Positions 50,050 through 63,700 of a stretch of DNA of 64,000 bases are shown here, in pieces. The notes beneath the pieces are model-generated. The model was not told the DNA's origin, did no database searches, and worked only from the letters and a program-made list of their open reading frames with translations. Source of the stretch: Lycocorax pyrrhopterus obiensis (Eukaryota > Chordata > Aves > Passeriformes > Paradisaeidae); assembly GCA_014706295.1 (NCBI GenBank), contig JACSVZ010000001.1:116695111-116759110 (forward strand), given 5' to 3'. How positions within the stretch are numbered: position 1 is the first letter of the stretch; each line of letters starts with the position of its first letter. The translations under genes were made by a program, and so were the position numbers.

Positions 50050-51732
50050 CCTTCAGTTTGGAACATGGCACGAAATTTAGCTTTGCTTTTTAAAAACGTT
50101 TCCATTTACTGGTTTATAAATCTTTCTTAATTTCTTTCTATTGTAGTGGCAATAGCTGCAGAAGCTTGCTCTGGGTTTTCTCTTTTTCCTGGCATGTGTT
50201 GAGATGTATTATTTATTAATAATTGTACCCAGTCTGTGGGGGGAACAGGGGAAGGAGGATTTTCCCCGGCTTTTCACTCCCTTTTCCTCCTTCAAGCTTG
50301 TGACAACAGCTTTTGGGACTTCTGAATTCCCTTTGGATGTTAAGGAAAGCCTGTTCTTATTGCTTTGTCTGCTATGTCTCCTCAGAGCAGTCCACACCAT
50401 GTTTAGAGTCAGTAGGGTTTACACCATGTTCCTTTCAAAGGTTTATGGGAGTATTTATGTCAAAGAGAACTCCCAGATTGGCCTAAATTCATTAGGAACA
50501 TTATCCTCCCAAGTCATTATCAAATTAAGCTGTGTACTGCACCTTTCAGAATTACTTTGTACATCTTCTTTGTAGACAAACTGTCCTCTGACCCAGCAAT
50601 TCACGTTTCATCAGGCAAATTGGTGGCGTATCAGTAACCTTCTATTGTGTGAACACAAAGAGCTCTGCCGGAGATAAATTTGGCCTAGTAAGGCCATAAA
50701 ACTCCCCCAATATTTGTGTATAAAGGAGATTTATACATTTCTTGAGTGTTTTGCCAAGAAAAACCCACAGCAAGGACAGGCAGACTAAAGCGACAAGCAG
50801 GAAATGTATCATTAAAGTTATGGAAGAGGCTGTTCCCTGTGTCAAGGGCAGAGGGACATGTTGGGGACTAAACTGAGGGGCAGTCACAGTTCCCACCAAA
50901 TAAGGACAACCAAATCTGCTTAAAAGAGTTGCTGTTGGTCAGTTTGTGCATTTTGAATAAACTTTGGATTTGTGGGAATCTTATTAAAGAAGTACAGTTT
51001 GCAGATTCCGAGAAAAGCAACTATTTATTCTTTCCTTATCCTAACAGTGGCCAACACTCCTTCCCTATGCACATCCCCTTTGTTCTTACACCTACATGAC
51101 CACGGAAAAACGGAGCAACCTATGGTGGCAAAAAGGCAGAACAGCCTTTACAGGGGGATGGAGGGAAGAATGAGCAGGGAGAATCAGGGCATGCATGGTG
51201 ATGCTTATAGATTGCCTGTCTCCAAAGGATTTACTTGAGTAGGGATTGCTTGCTCTGCATGATCGTCAGAGATCCTTCTTGTGAAAAATAGCCAGCAAGG
51301 AGTTGGCTTCTTGCTCCAAAGGAAGAGATATTGCATTTCTTCCTTTTCATGAAGTTGCAAATGCTTTAGGACAGTGATGTAATGCTGGCTGGCTGTGTGG
51401 AGGATGTACTCCTCTAGTACGCCTGTGCACCCACACACTAAACAGGCAAAGATTCAGCGGCATGGATTCACCTTAGTCTTAAAAAATTGATACTAAGTTG
51501 GGGTTAGATGGAGAAACTGATGATTTTTGCAGCTGCAACTCCTGGACCTGGCAGCTGCTGAGGCACCTGTGTCCTGCAGGAATGCTGTGTGTTACCCAGG
51601 TGTGGTTTTTCCCTTTCCCACAACACGTAGGCAGTCTATTCCACCGTGATGAGGGAGCAGCTCTCTCTGTCTCAAGGTTTTGCTAGTCCAGGGTTTCAAG
51701 AGTGGTTCCATCAAGAGAACATTTGCCATGTG

Positions 51733-51860
51733 CAAGAAGTGTTTGGACAACACTCTCAGGCATAGGGTGGGATTCTTGAGGTGTCCTGTTCAGGGCCACG
51801 AGCTGGATTAGATGATCCTTGTGGATCCCTTCCAGCTCAGGATATTCTGCGATTCTGTGT
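51733..51860 (+). mobile_element. CR1 3' fragment
   Basis: It matches the same subfamily as the copy at 36721-37136: 'gtttggacaacactctcaggcataggg', 'agggccacgagctggattagatgatcc', then 'ttccagctcaggatattctgcgattctgtg'. Only the last roughly 130 bases of the element are present. Confidence 0.93.
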
Positions 51861-53452
51861 AAATATCCTCGTCCCTCCTCCAGCTTCCTCCCCCTTCCTT
51901 CCTCTGCAGTGCCCTGGCAAAAGGCCCTGGCTCAGACTGGAAAATCCAAGTGCTTTGTGGTTGTCACCATCTTTCCTTTCCAAGTAGGCCCTGGCACAGA
52001 GGGAGCCTGGCCCTGCCACAACACAAAACCAAAGGCTGAACCCAAAATTTGCAGCATTTTTCCCACCTCTACTACTTTTCTAAAAAAGATCTCCTAATGA
52101 ATCGATATTCCCTTTTTAGCCTATATATTGCACACACTTACAGCAATATTAGGTTAAATTTTTCATAGACCGTACTAGCAAATCATTTTTTAATGTTTCC
52201 ATATCTCTATGTATTTCTTGTGCATAGCTGTATTTAACACAGGTGTTCTTGTGTTTAATACAAAATTTTTCTGTTCCATCGCTTTATGGGTAAACTCAAG
52301 TATTTCAGTATTAGCATTAGACACAAAAACCTGATCAGGAGTAAGCACACATTTCTTCGGAGGTAAATTGATTTATTTGGGGGCTAGCTTTCTTGGGAAA
52401 GAATCTGAGCTAAATCCTCGGGTCTCCAGTCCTGCAGGTGTTTATACAGAAATATAATTGCTTGCAGGGCAAAGATTTCTTAGGCCTAAATTCCATAAAA
52501 GCATTTACTTCAGTAACTCTATAAACACTATCCAAAAAGAAATTTAAAATCATCTCTAAAATTATGACACTTCACTAAAGATCAAGAGCTAAGTAAACAA
52601 CTTCTGGGGTGACATCTCTCAGATTAATGATTGGTAATAAAAGGAAGAAAAATTTAGAAGTTTACAACTCCTGGATGTTTTCCACATAATTTTCCTTTTA
52701 CACACGCTAAGCAGAGGCAGATTCACTGGTTTAGTATCTTCTGGTGACATCATGTTTAAATTAAAACTGTCTACATACTCTAGAGCAAAATGGCTGTCCT
52801 GTCAGGCAAACTTATCTGGAGATGGCAAGACATACGAATGGTCTATGGTGGAAACTTCAAGAAATGTTCTGTGTTTACTTTGTCTCAGCATCAGTTATAG
52901 CAAAGTGTTCCTGATTTGCAGGCAAATGTTATTAAATGTTGGATTAGTGGGCTTGGGCTTGCTGTCATCTATTTTTTATAGTGAGTGCTCCAGTGTGCAT
53001 AGTGTGGACTGTGAAAAACAAAAGACATCTTCCCTATTATCGCATGAAGTTTCTGGTTCACCATCTAATTTTATTACCAAAAGAGATGTTTCCAAGCTAA
53101 TTCTGATGTAAATGTTTGTCATTTTTGCGCAGAAAAAGTTGAAGGCAGATTATTTTTCCTTGCTAAGAATATTCTTTTTACTTTCTGTTTTAGGATCACA
53201 GGGTATTTGTGACGTTATTTTACAAAAGCAGAAAATCAAACCTTGCGTGAAGACACCAGTTCTGACCACAGCTCTAGGCATTTCAATGTTTTGAACTCTA
53301 ACATGAGATTCTGCAGCTTCTCTGACAATGTTTATAACTAAAGGAGAGGCCAGCTTCAAATGTAGCGCTGTGAACAATATGCTATTTCCATATTTCTAGG
53401 GAAAAGTGGATAAGAACTTCTGGAGAAGTTACTATTTATTATATATCTAGCC

Positions 53453-53466
53453 AAAAAAAAAAAAAA
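53453..53466 (+). repeat. A homopolymer run
   Basis: Fourteen A. No processed pseudogene is recognisable immediately upstream. Confidence 0.85.
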
Positions 53467-56400
53467 TCAACAATACCAGGTCTTATTATATCCTCTAGCA
53501 TTTTACACCCTGGGACCATATCCCTAAAAATTGCAAATTGGCATCATTCCCCTGGCTCTGAAGAGTGACAGCAGCTGAGATTCTGGCAGTGCTCTCCAGT
53601 TGTACATTGTATTTCCAGTGGCACATTATTCCAGTGCCGGAGTTTTATCGCTTCTGAGGAATCCCTTTGTACACGGAGCAGAGGGAATATTCTTCCCGAC
53701 GTGGAAATAAACAAGAACCACGGAGTGCTTGCTGCCAATCACTGGAAATAGTTACCTCAGGTTTATTTTCTCCCCAAGTCTGCTGGTTGCTAGAAGACGC
53801 GACACTTCATGCGCACGAGAACAGACAGCGTGTCGCCATTGCGCTGAGTACGTGAGCAACAAAGAAACTTATTTTTAACAGCAAAACAATGTGCTAAATT
53901 TAGAAGAAAGCAGCAAGGGGATACAGATTTAGCCGTATTAAAATGTTGCAGATGATCTCAAGATGACCACAGAAGTCATTTTTTTGTCATGTTCAGCATA
54001 ATTATTCTGGCAATTTAAGGTTCATGAGAAAGTCACTGAAGAAAAACAGAAAATCCTCTTATTCCTTATGTTGCCAGCTAATCACAAACTTCAAAGCATG
54101 AACATAAGAGAAACCTGAACAAGATTGGTTTAACTAATCTGAATGTGATTTTTAGTTGTCCTGCTTGATACTTCCCCAGGATTTAATAATATTGATTCTG
54201 TGGCTGAGATGGTATTTCAAGCTCATTTATGTGAAGATTGGCTTCTTCTCCACCCTGCCCCAGACTTTTGATCATGATCATGTCTTGGCCCAAAGAAAAT
54301 GGATGATGCTTTCTTTTGGGATAGATTTTTAGAAAAATTAACACCTTTTAGCCTGAATGAAAATATCTGATAAAAAATGTTAAGTAATCAACCATCCATT
54401 GTTTACGAAGGAAACTTTTTATTTGAATTTGTTAACTCTGCTGGGATAAGGAGACAATTAAAGCAAAGGTTCTTCTAAGAGTGAAAAACCAAAGGCCTCA
54501 AGGATTTGGCTTTGTTGTTGTTTTTGTTGTTACTCTGTTGCATAGTAAGTTCACAAAAAAAGACTGTGAAATATTGTGCTGAACAAAGGCTGGAAGTCTG
54601 CAAGACTTCACAGAAAGTTTTAAAATGCTTTAATCATCTTTAACACAACTTGAAAAGCTTTATACATTTTTTTAATGGCAGCGGTATTATTAAGGTTTTT
54701 ATGATAGTTTTTGGAAATATTTTAGATAACTATGAATTACAATGTGTTTATAACTCAAGCGTCTTTTTGAGTCAAATGTAACATTTTCTTCACTTGATGG
54801 ATAACTTATGCTTTTGGCTTGACTATATAAAATGATGCTAAATTATAAATCCTCATTATCTTTACTGCAATTCTCAGCATTTTTTTAAATAGGAGAAACT
54901 ATGGCTTTTATTTAAAATTTTACGTTTTGAGTAAAATGCTTGAGCGTTATTATAAAGACAGTTTCCTTCCCAGTTTCATTGCTTTTTCATCAAATAAGGT
55001 TTCTACAATTGTTCATGCACACCTAAAACTGGCAGCAGATAGGAAATGTATGAAGGAAGACACAAGTTATGGAAGTCTCCTTTTTATACACGTCTGTGAT
55101 TTTAGTTTTACTCTTTTTGCGTAAAACATATTACATAAATGAATTTTTTCCTGTTTATAATAACAGAATTTCCAAATGGAATTATATACAGCGCTTTTTT
55201 TATTTTAATTAGTGGTGAGTTTAAGACACGTAAAACCACACTTGCAGAACTGAACCTTTGGTGGGTTCATTTTTCTATCAAACTAAATGCTGCCTTTTCT
55301 GTACTCATTATTGCATTCCAACACCTTTTTCCGTAACCTCACATTCCTGACTGATAATTAGTTGCATACAACGTCTTTTTAAATATATTGTTTGGCACTC
55401 GAGACTGTAAAGTGATAGCATCCATCTCCTAAAAGTGTTTTGGAATATTTTTCACTGCCAAGGGCCTCAGTCAGACACATGCACTGAATGATCAACTCAC
55501 CAAGAGTGAGACTTCCTTAGGTGAACTCTGAAGTATCAAACTTGGTCAGTTAATTTGAAGTTCGAGGAGAAGGTGGCCACTTCCCTTGCCATTTTCTGGT
55601 CCATGCAGTTCCTGTGTATGGAACTCACCTGTCCTCTTGATGGAGACTGAGATGAGGAGAGGGAAATAAATATGTGGAACCCACTGTTTACAGTTGAGAG
55701 TCTGTGATCTGTAGACATTAGGTTTTTTTCTTTTTGTTGTTTAAGTCCTTTCTTAGAGCTCTTAGCTGTAAAATATGTTGAGACCAGTGAATTGCACTCA
55801 TTTCTGGCTGATGATGGTACAACACAAAGGCTTAATCTGGTTGCTTAAAACCTGTATTTTTAAATGAAGAATGAAGAGCAGTAGGCCAGAAGAGTAGAAC
55901 AGTCAATTAAAATTCCCAAACCCAAAGAGGACAGTATTTACCTGCTTAAACCACAGTCCTGTTGCTATTCATGTGAAGTCATTTGAGGGAAATGGTCTTT
56001 GTCTTTAGTCCTACAAAACTCTTAACCTTGGACACCATCTAACAATAGGATGCGTAGACAGTGATTATTTCTGGCTTTCAGGTCTCTTCTCCCAGAGGAC
56101 CCATCTTTGTTCTTTTTGGGAAGGAATTCAGTCATCAAAAAAAATTCTAATAATGAGAAGTTATTTGGAGACTCTCCACCAGCTTGTTTAGTTTTCTTGT
56201 TAACAGATCAAAGAAAACTTATTTAATTTTTATATAACATGCATGTATGCATACTTCCTTTCTCAGCAAAAGCTGTAACTTTACCTTGCCATAGTTTCTA
56301 TTTGTTTTGTTTTATTTTAATACTATTGTGTTTAAGAGCCTGTTGTTCCAGCTGGGCTTCCTAAATCTGCTCTGGTTACCCAGTCTGTCCTCACATTAAC

Positions 56401-58034
56401 ATGAAAATGTTTCTAATCTTGACTTCTAAGCTTGGCTTATGTACCAACATCAATTTTGACATTTGAATGACCAGTATAATTTTGATGGTGACATCTGTTC
56501 TAAACCTCCTTGTGACTAATGGGATTTTTGACCCAGATTGCCAATTTTTTTCAGTTATGTTCCTAGGTTCTATTAAAATCCTTAAAATTGAAGGGATACA
56601 CAAACTCTCCTTTTGTTTTTGTGGACACTTGAATTTAACAGCACCAAAAGTACAGAATACAACTTAATATGCACATTTTCACTTACTTTGGCTAATTAAA
56701 AGAGTTGGGTACAGTTAGGATGACCCTTGTTTTAATTGTCTTCTTATCCCAGGAGAGTTAACAAATTTGAATTAAAAGTTTCCTTCATAAATATGAAAAA
56801 AAACCCAGTAGCTGTTCTTCAGAGTATTTACTAAAGATTATGAAATTCAATTAGTGCATGTTCCTTTTCACTGATTTACTTTAGGGCCTGGGCTCCTCCC
56901 CACATTCTGTGCCACTAATTTATATTTAAATATTTATATTTTATTTGCATGTACTCTTCTCAATCTGTCACAATAGAAAGAAATGCTCCTATGAATAATG
57001 AAAACAAGGTATCCTGTTCATCACTGGACACAGTGTTTTACAATGCACAGAGAAATCTCAGGCCTTTTGTGATAAACCTTGAATCACAACAAAGTGGAAA
57101 AGTGGAAATAAAAACTTCAAGTCAACATAGCATGATCAGATTATTTGAATATCATGCAGCATTAATTTTTATTCAATACAAGTATTTGCCGTGTTTGAGA
57201 AAATCCTAATGAGTTGGGATGTGCTGAAAATGCTGCCAAGATTATATTTCTTGCAGTACTGCTGTCCTTCCTGTGCTAACATGTTAGAAATGAGCAAACA
57301 CTGGGAAATTATGAAAAACATTATTCTCCTCCTAGGCCAAATCCTTCACCAAGACTGTTCAGCCATGCAGTAAAAACAATCAAATAAAACACACAAAACC
57401 ACATCCTTCAGGTTATGAAAGTTTGAATGATCTGATCTGTATTGATGAATTTTTTTGAGGTTCATTTGCTCCAAAGAAAAAGCCAAAATATTGTGGGCAG
57501 GGAACGCATTTTCAGGTGTGTAGGAGAGGCCACACATCCTCAAGTTGTTGTCTGGTTGTCTCAGTGAGTATAAGTAGCTTCCAATTCTATTGCACCATCA
57601 TGGAATAATTTGGTAAATTCACTGGCAATAATAATGCACGTTTCATTTTGGTTTTTTTCTATCTGAAGCAGAAGGGTCTACCTGAGTTACCAATGAAACC
57701 TTTCTTTTAATTAGGCGAATAAAACACTTGGAGGGATAGAAGTCTTACATATCTGTGTAAGTCTCAATGGTAAAGGATTGGAAAGAGGGAAGGCAGAGCT
57801 CTTTATTGCTCACAGAGATATAGAAGCTCAAAGCAAAGGTATTTTTCTGGAAATCATTTCTGATTAACAGCCAAGGGGTTGTTCTTAACCTGTAGTGTGT
57901 GGAGGCAATGAAAATGGTGCTCCTGGCTGGCAGATTCTGCTGAACTTGTTCGTGTACAGAGCATGTGAATTTTCAGCAGCTCAGGATCTAGACCATAAAA
58001 ATCTGTAAGCCCACATGACTTCATCTGACCCTCT

Positions 58035-58078
58035 GGAAGTCAGTGGCAGTATTTCCACAGACTTCAGAAGGTGTTGTG
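58035..58078. repeat. Possible ancient amniote repeat fragment
   Basis: The stretch 'ctggaagtcagtggcagtatttccacagacttcagaag' resembles the recurrent 'gaagtcaatgg…cccattgacttcaatgg' motif of an old interspersed repeat in amniotes. The identification rests on memory of that motif only. Confidence 0.3.
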
Positions 58079-59047
58079 GCAAAGCTCAGTGCTGAGCTTG
58101 CAGCGCTTTCCAGAGCACTGAAATGTGGAAAAGAGGGTAATTTGCTCCCTGAATCACCAGTTCTGTTGCTAGGGAGCAGAAGTTCCTAACGGAGGGGACA
58201 AAAGCACAGGAAAAGTTTGAGTTTAACTTAGCAACATGATTGTTGTGAAGAATTTAGAGATTCAGTCTGACCTGGACAAGGTCCTGAGCCTACAATCCTT
58301 CCTCGTGCTGATACCCTTGGTGTTGTCATTGCTGAGAACACCTGTAACTCCCATTAGCTTGGGGGAGATTTGTGTGTGCTTAGCACTTCTCCGAACTTGG
58401 ACCCTGATGCTTACACACATCTCATGTGTTGGATTTGCAGAGTCACTCATCTGGAAATAAAAGAAATGTTGACTCTTTTGGTTCTTTTGGGTTTTGCTCA
58501 GGCCAGACATACTGAAAGAGTGGCTTTTCCCGTAATATTTCATCACTTCAACTGTTATTGCCATTCAGCAGCAGGGAACTCAACAGCATATGAAAATGAA
58601 AACCAATCTTTTAGAACTTGTCCTGTCATTTAACCCTAGCTCAGATCTGTTTTGTCTTTCTGTGGCTCTAAACCCCCAGGAGTGGATCGCTGCTCCTGGG
58701 TTGCTGATTAAATGCCGTTAATATTCATCCAAGGAATATTATTTTTTTATTACCAGCTTTGCACTGCAAAGATGAAGATTTGACCTGAAGATTGGTTCCT
58801 GTCTATGTTAGTTCCTCTCTTGGAAAATCCTCTTGAAAATTCATCTTACTTTGCCTTTGCCAGTCCAGCATAGGGATATTTCGGTAGGTCCAAACAGCAC
58901 TGGCTACCAAGGGATCTTAATATATTTAAGCTATATTATTTGGAAGCATGTGGATAATCAACATAGAACAGGTGGGAGAAGGAAATATTACTCCTGGTGG
59001 GAATAAAGGCCCAGAGCATCAATGGTTTCTTCCCATCTGCACAAATT

Positions 59048-59080
59048 CATGAAAAATACATGAAAAATGCATGAAAAAAT
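59048..59080 (+). repeat. Three tandem copies of an 11-mer
   Basis: CATGAAAAATA, CATGAAAAATG and CATGAAAAAAT in tandem. Confidence 0.9.
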
Positions 59081-60681
59081 TCCAAGATACGCAAACTAAT
59101 CCTGTAACCACAGGGTCATCCTGGTCTTGGGTGAGTGTGTGGGGCCATGCAATGTCTTCAGCATATTTGAAGCACCATTATTCAAACCCTTCTCTATTTT
59201 CCTGATAACTCTCCACACTCATGGCTATTTCAGAATTGCAGAGACAGGCCCAAGAAAAATACCCAGTGCATGCTAATGAACATCGAGCCCATTATCAAAA
59301 ATTAAAAGCCTACCCTCTGTAGAAAGTTTAAAGAACATAATATAACTCTGATTATATATCTTGTAATGCCAAATTTCCTTAGAGGAGCCATGGTTCTAAT
59401 TTAGTCTTATTTAAAAGCAAACTGCAAGGAAAACCACAGAATTCCATGAACCCCAGGGATGCGCCCCAGGTGGCATTTGCCATATTTCATGAAACCCGTT
59501 TCACTTCCAGTACCCTGAAATTGCATCATCTCCTGTTCCACTATGAAATAATAGCATTTACAGCCTGTACATCCTGCTGGAATGCTGTGAGAACCTCATG
59601 GATATGTTGAGAAACTTGCCTCCTTTCCCTGAAATTTGCTGGAGTCCCCACAAAGTAATACAGTTTTATCTTTTGTGCAGAAAAGGTTGAATCTGTTTAT
59701 TTCAATACTGGAGGTCTAGAAAACATGACATTCAAGGAAGCCACATGTCAAATATATGGAACTTCTACACATCCCTGTAGGAGATTATTCCATTTGCCAA
59801 TAGACTGTAGCTCGGCAAAATTAAGATGAATATCAAATGGTTTTGTTTGTTTTTATTGGGTTGGGGTTTAGGACAAAAGCCTTGATACGCAATGTGTGTA
59901 GTATCTTCCTAATGTTAAATCCTTTTCTGGATAGGAACTAAATGAGGAGTCAGCCTGGTTTTAATTACATTTTCATTTAATGATGAACTGAGCTAACCAT
60001 AAAAATTAACTATTTTAGTTCAATCAATCACTTCATACATGAAAGGTAAAATTTAAGATGGGAGGGTTACATTTATTTCTGTTGTTTCATTGCAGATCCC
60101 TGGAATTCATTCAGTCAAACTGCATTGCAGCAGATATGACACTTTTTCTCTCACATTACAAAGATCTTTACTTTTGTGGATGTGATCTGAAAGACCGTTT
60201 TAAAAAGCAAGGTTTTGTTTGTTATGGATAATGATGCAGCTCTTCCTTGCACCTAATTGTCCATCAGTAACCAGCTCTGGGGTGGGAAGGATGCTTTTTT
60301 TTTCTCTTCCTAATCTCAGCATTCATTTTAAGAGGTTTTAAAGATGAAGAAAGTCCTCATTTTCTTCTTTCTTCAAAGGCGGATGTTGTCTCCCTCCACT
60401 TAGGGCCCGTTGGCTGATATTCTGGAACATGTGGATTTTATGGTTTGCATAATCCACACAAGTCTTCCTGCAAGCACAGGGTAGAATGATACCTTTAAAT
60501 TTGTTCATTTGAAAACCAACAAGTGCTGAAACAGAGTCAGAGAACTCAGCTTTGTTTCTGTGTTGTGTAACCACAGCTTTATTAATTTCAGTGAGCAGTC
60601 ACTGCTGGCTTTGTGCCAGGGGAGCTTTCTCAGTTCATCCTAAATCGGAATTTTTTTTCTTTAAATGGAGAAAGTAATATT

Positions 60682-60730
60682 TAAAAAAAACAAAAAAACC
60701 AAAAAAACCAACAACAAAACAAAATAAAAC
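60682..60730 (+). repeat. A-rich (CAAAA)n-like tract
   Basis: About 49 bases containing only A, C and a single T, built from AAAAAAAC, AAAAAACC and CAACAAAAC. It could be the eroded tail of a retroposed copy, but nothing recognisable precedes it. Confidence 0.85.
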
Positions 60731-63700
60731 ACTCTTTGGGAGTCATCTCTTTATGTCTTTTGTATAGACCGAAGCACCCCAAGTGTATACTAATGGCAGG
60801 GTAACAATTGGAAGTTGAGTAATGTGGAATTCTCATTCTAGATTATTATCCATACATTCAAGTTTCCTAATTTCTCTTTTCAGTATGTATTCTATGCTCT
60901 CTAGGACAGAAGTTGTCTTTTCCTATATCTTCCCATAAGTTCCTCTGAGCAATCTCTAAGCGTTACTGTAGATTAGCACCTAAACTCACCAGTATACATT
61001 ATAAAACAGTTATTTTGTGCCAGTGCTCCCCCAGTATTTGAGAGCAATTTGAAGCAACATTTCCTATACCATTTAACAATAAAAAAGGCTTTTATGTGTT
61101 TTCCTCTGAGATCTGTAAAAAACAGTTCTTGCTTTTTGTGGATTGGCCTTCAGTTAAATAAAACCCCAAATTTCTTTTCATGAATGGAGTTCTCTGCTTT
61201 GCTCTGGCTGGTCTCTCGTTACCAACTCCTAAAGACCTCACATCAGAGGCAAGAGGTTTCTGTGGATACATTGAATCCTGGGATTAAAATAAGAGCTCTT
61301 TAAACATAAGGAAGAAAAGCACACCAAAAACCGTCTTGTTTGAATCACCGTTGTTAACAGACTTCCTTGGTGAGCAAAACATTGGCAAAGACTGAGGGCA
61401 AAGCAAGAAGAAAGAGCTCTGTGCTGGTGAGACAGTGCATGGAAAGGTTACATTTATCAGGCGGTGAGATTTCTAAGCATTTAATGGATTTTCGTGGTTT
61501 TCATTGCTTCTGAAAAGCAATTAGAAAGGTGAAAATGTAAGAGACACCTTTGCTCCTTTGTATTTTTGTTTGTTTTCTTATTTTTGTGTTATAAGAAGAT
61601 GGTCTCAAGTCAATTTATTGGCAATAAATAGGAATAATAATAAATGGTTTGTTTAGACGCTGCATTGACTCTTCTTAAAATGCCCACAGAAATGTCTGGG
61701 ACTCTTTTGCTTGGATATTGCAACAGAGTACATGAGAAATAAGTTTTTGGGGTTGTATTAAAAATCTAAAGTGGTCATCATGGACAAAAAGAACTGAAGC
61801 ATTTAAAAGCATTAAAAAAGGAAAACATATTGGTACTTCTGAAGGAATTACAGAGCTGTACAAACCACTGATCCCATCTTAAATCCACATTACATTGCAA
61901 AAGCAGCGAGATAAAAAAGGCTTAAGCACAACATCACTTCATGAGGGCTTGTTGCCAGCTCCAGCTGTTGAAGCTGGAAAAGGAGTGAATTACCTGTGAT
62001 TTTTCTTTTCATGTACAATTTGCATATCCTAACTAAACGTGGGGAGAGAGACTGAGGGGAACAACAAAGGGAACAATAAGGATTTTGTCTGAGGCCAGGT
62101 CAACACTTGCCCCAGATAATGGTTGATGCTTGAATTGCTTAGAGTGAGTTCCCTCCCAGCACGGGCTGGTTTTCATCATGGTGATAAAGGAAAACATTTC
62201 ACACAATAATCATTGAGCCCCTTGTTATGACTTGAAAGCTGCACAACTGCTTTTTATTCCAGGAGAACACGACATAAAAATCATCTTAAGGACACGGCTA
62301 TACTTTGGTATTGTATACATTACTTTCAGTAATGTGTATAATAACACATAAAGCCCGGGTGGGAAGACATTGTACCCCTTTTAGTACGAAACTTAAACCT
62401 GTGAATAAAACTTGTTTAGCATAACTACATAGAATTTCCTTGACTGGGTTTATTTTGGCTCCTCCACTGTCACAGATGTTCATTATTACTGAAAGAAAAC
62501 ACTGTAAACTCAGCAGAGACTTTAAAGGAGGAAAGGGGGAAATTTGAATAAAATCTGAAGGTGTTTTTTGTTGTGTGTGACCTGATCATCAGCTCTAGAA
62601 AGCGTGTGAGCAACCTGCTGGGATCTGGTTTCCTCGGGGGAAAGCAGTGACGTAAATCCACTTACCCCTCATAGGAGCTGTGGAGATTATGGAGTGATTC
62701 GGCTGAGGGTCAAATGAAAGGGAACACAACAACGTGGGGGAAAAAAAAAAAGCTTTCAAAGGTTGTTTTCAGGTTTGAAGGAGATAAGATGGGTTTTGTG
62801 GCTCTTTTATCACTTTCTCATGCCAGGGTACCTCAGATGTGCCTGGAGGAATTTGGCCCTTGCGGCTGCAGTCACTGAATTCACACGGGAATTTTAGCTG
62901 ACCTTGTCAGCTCGGAGAGCAGCGCCTTAGACAGTGCAGAGACCCTTCCTGGGCTTTGAGAGCTCTATTAATAGATCCGTGGCACCCAGCCCAGCTCCGG
63001 GGCTGGAGGTGTGAGCTTTTTCACTCTTCTAAGGTTTTGCTTGCATGTGTTAGCACTGTACAATGCAGCCTTGCATCTCGAGATAAGGGAGGCAAAATCC
63101 CCAGCTTTCTAACAGCATCTGGCTCTGCTTCTGCCTCAGCGAGTTTTGCACGAGTTCCACAGCATTTTTATCCTCAGAGCTTCTTTTCCAAGGTGTTCTA
63201 GTGGTGTTGGAATTTAAAAATCGAATTCTAAATCAGTTGTAGAGATTCTCTCAGCTTTGTATGTGTATGCTTACACGGATGTCTCACTAGGAACTGTTCT
63301 GCTTTCAATCCTTTGTGCATCATCAGGGCATTTTCTTGCTAATTGGCATTTGTAGTCTAAACATACCTGTTACTCTTCAGAAATGAGAGGGACTGGATTT
63401 TTCATTCGGTCTTGTAGCTGCATTGCCGAGTGATCTCTCTCGAAGCAAGCTGCTGGTTTGGAAGTTCAGAGAAGAAAAATCCTGTCCCACATAGGTTTAA
63501 ATGCACGCAACAGACACAGAATCCCTTTTATACTGTAGGAAAAACAGCTCTCCCAGTTCAACTCCCATCTAATTTACTCATGGCTTAATGTCATTTAGCT
63601 TACTAATAGAGCAAGGAAAAATGCTTTAGCTGTAAAATGGGTCATAAGCACTTTATGTCTACAAGGATTTTGAGAAAAGGAAAGAAAAATAAAATCACGT

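Larger units (their letters stand above)
47744..51732. other. Unique sequence around one CR1 copy
   Basis: Apart from the CR1 at 49540-49937 and its neighbouring tandem repeat, nothing is recognised. The 124-codon minus-strand frame at 49212-49586 overlaps the CR1 edge and has no motif. Confidence 0.6.
51861..60681. other. Long unique AT-rich stretch with a CpG cluster
   Basis: Almost 9 kb without a lineage-specific repeat I can recognise. It includes the CpG-enriched patch at 53630-53855, a possible exon near 53194-53294 and a possible old repeat near 58.05 kb. Confidence 0.55.
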
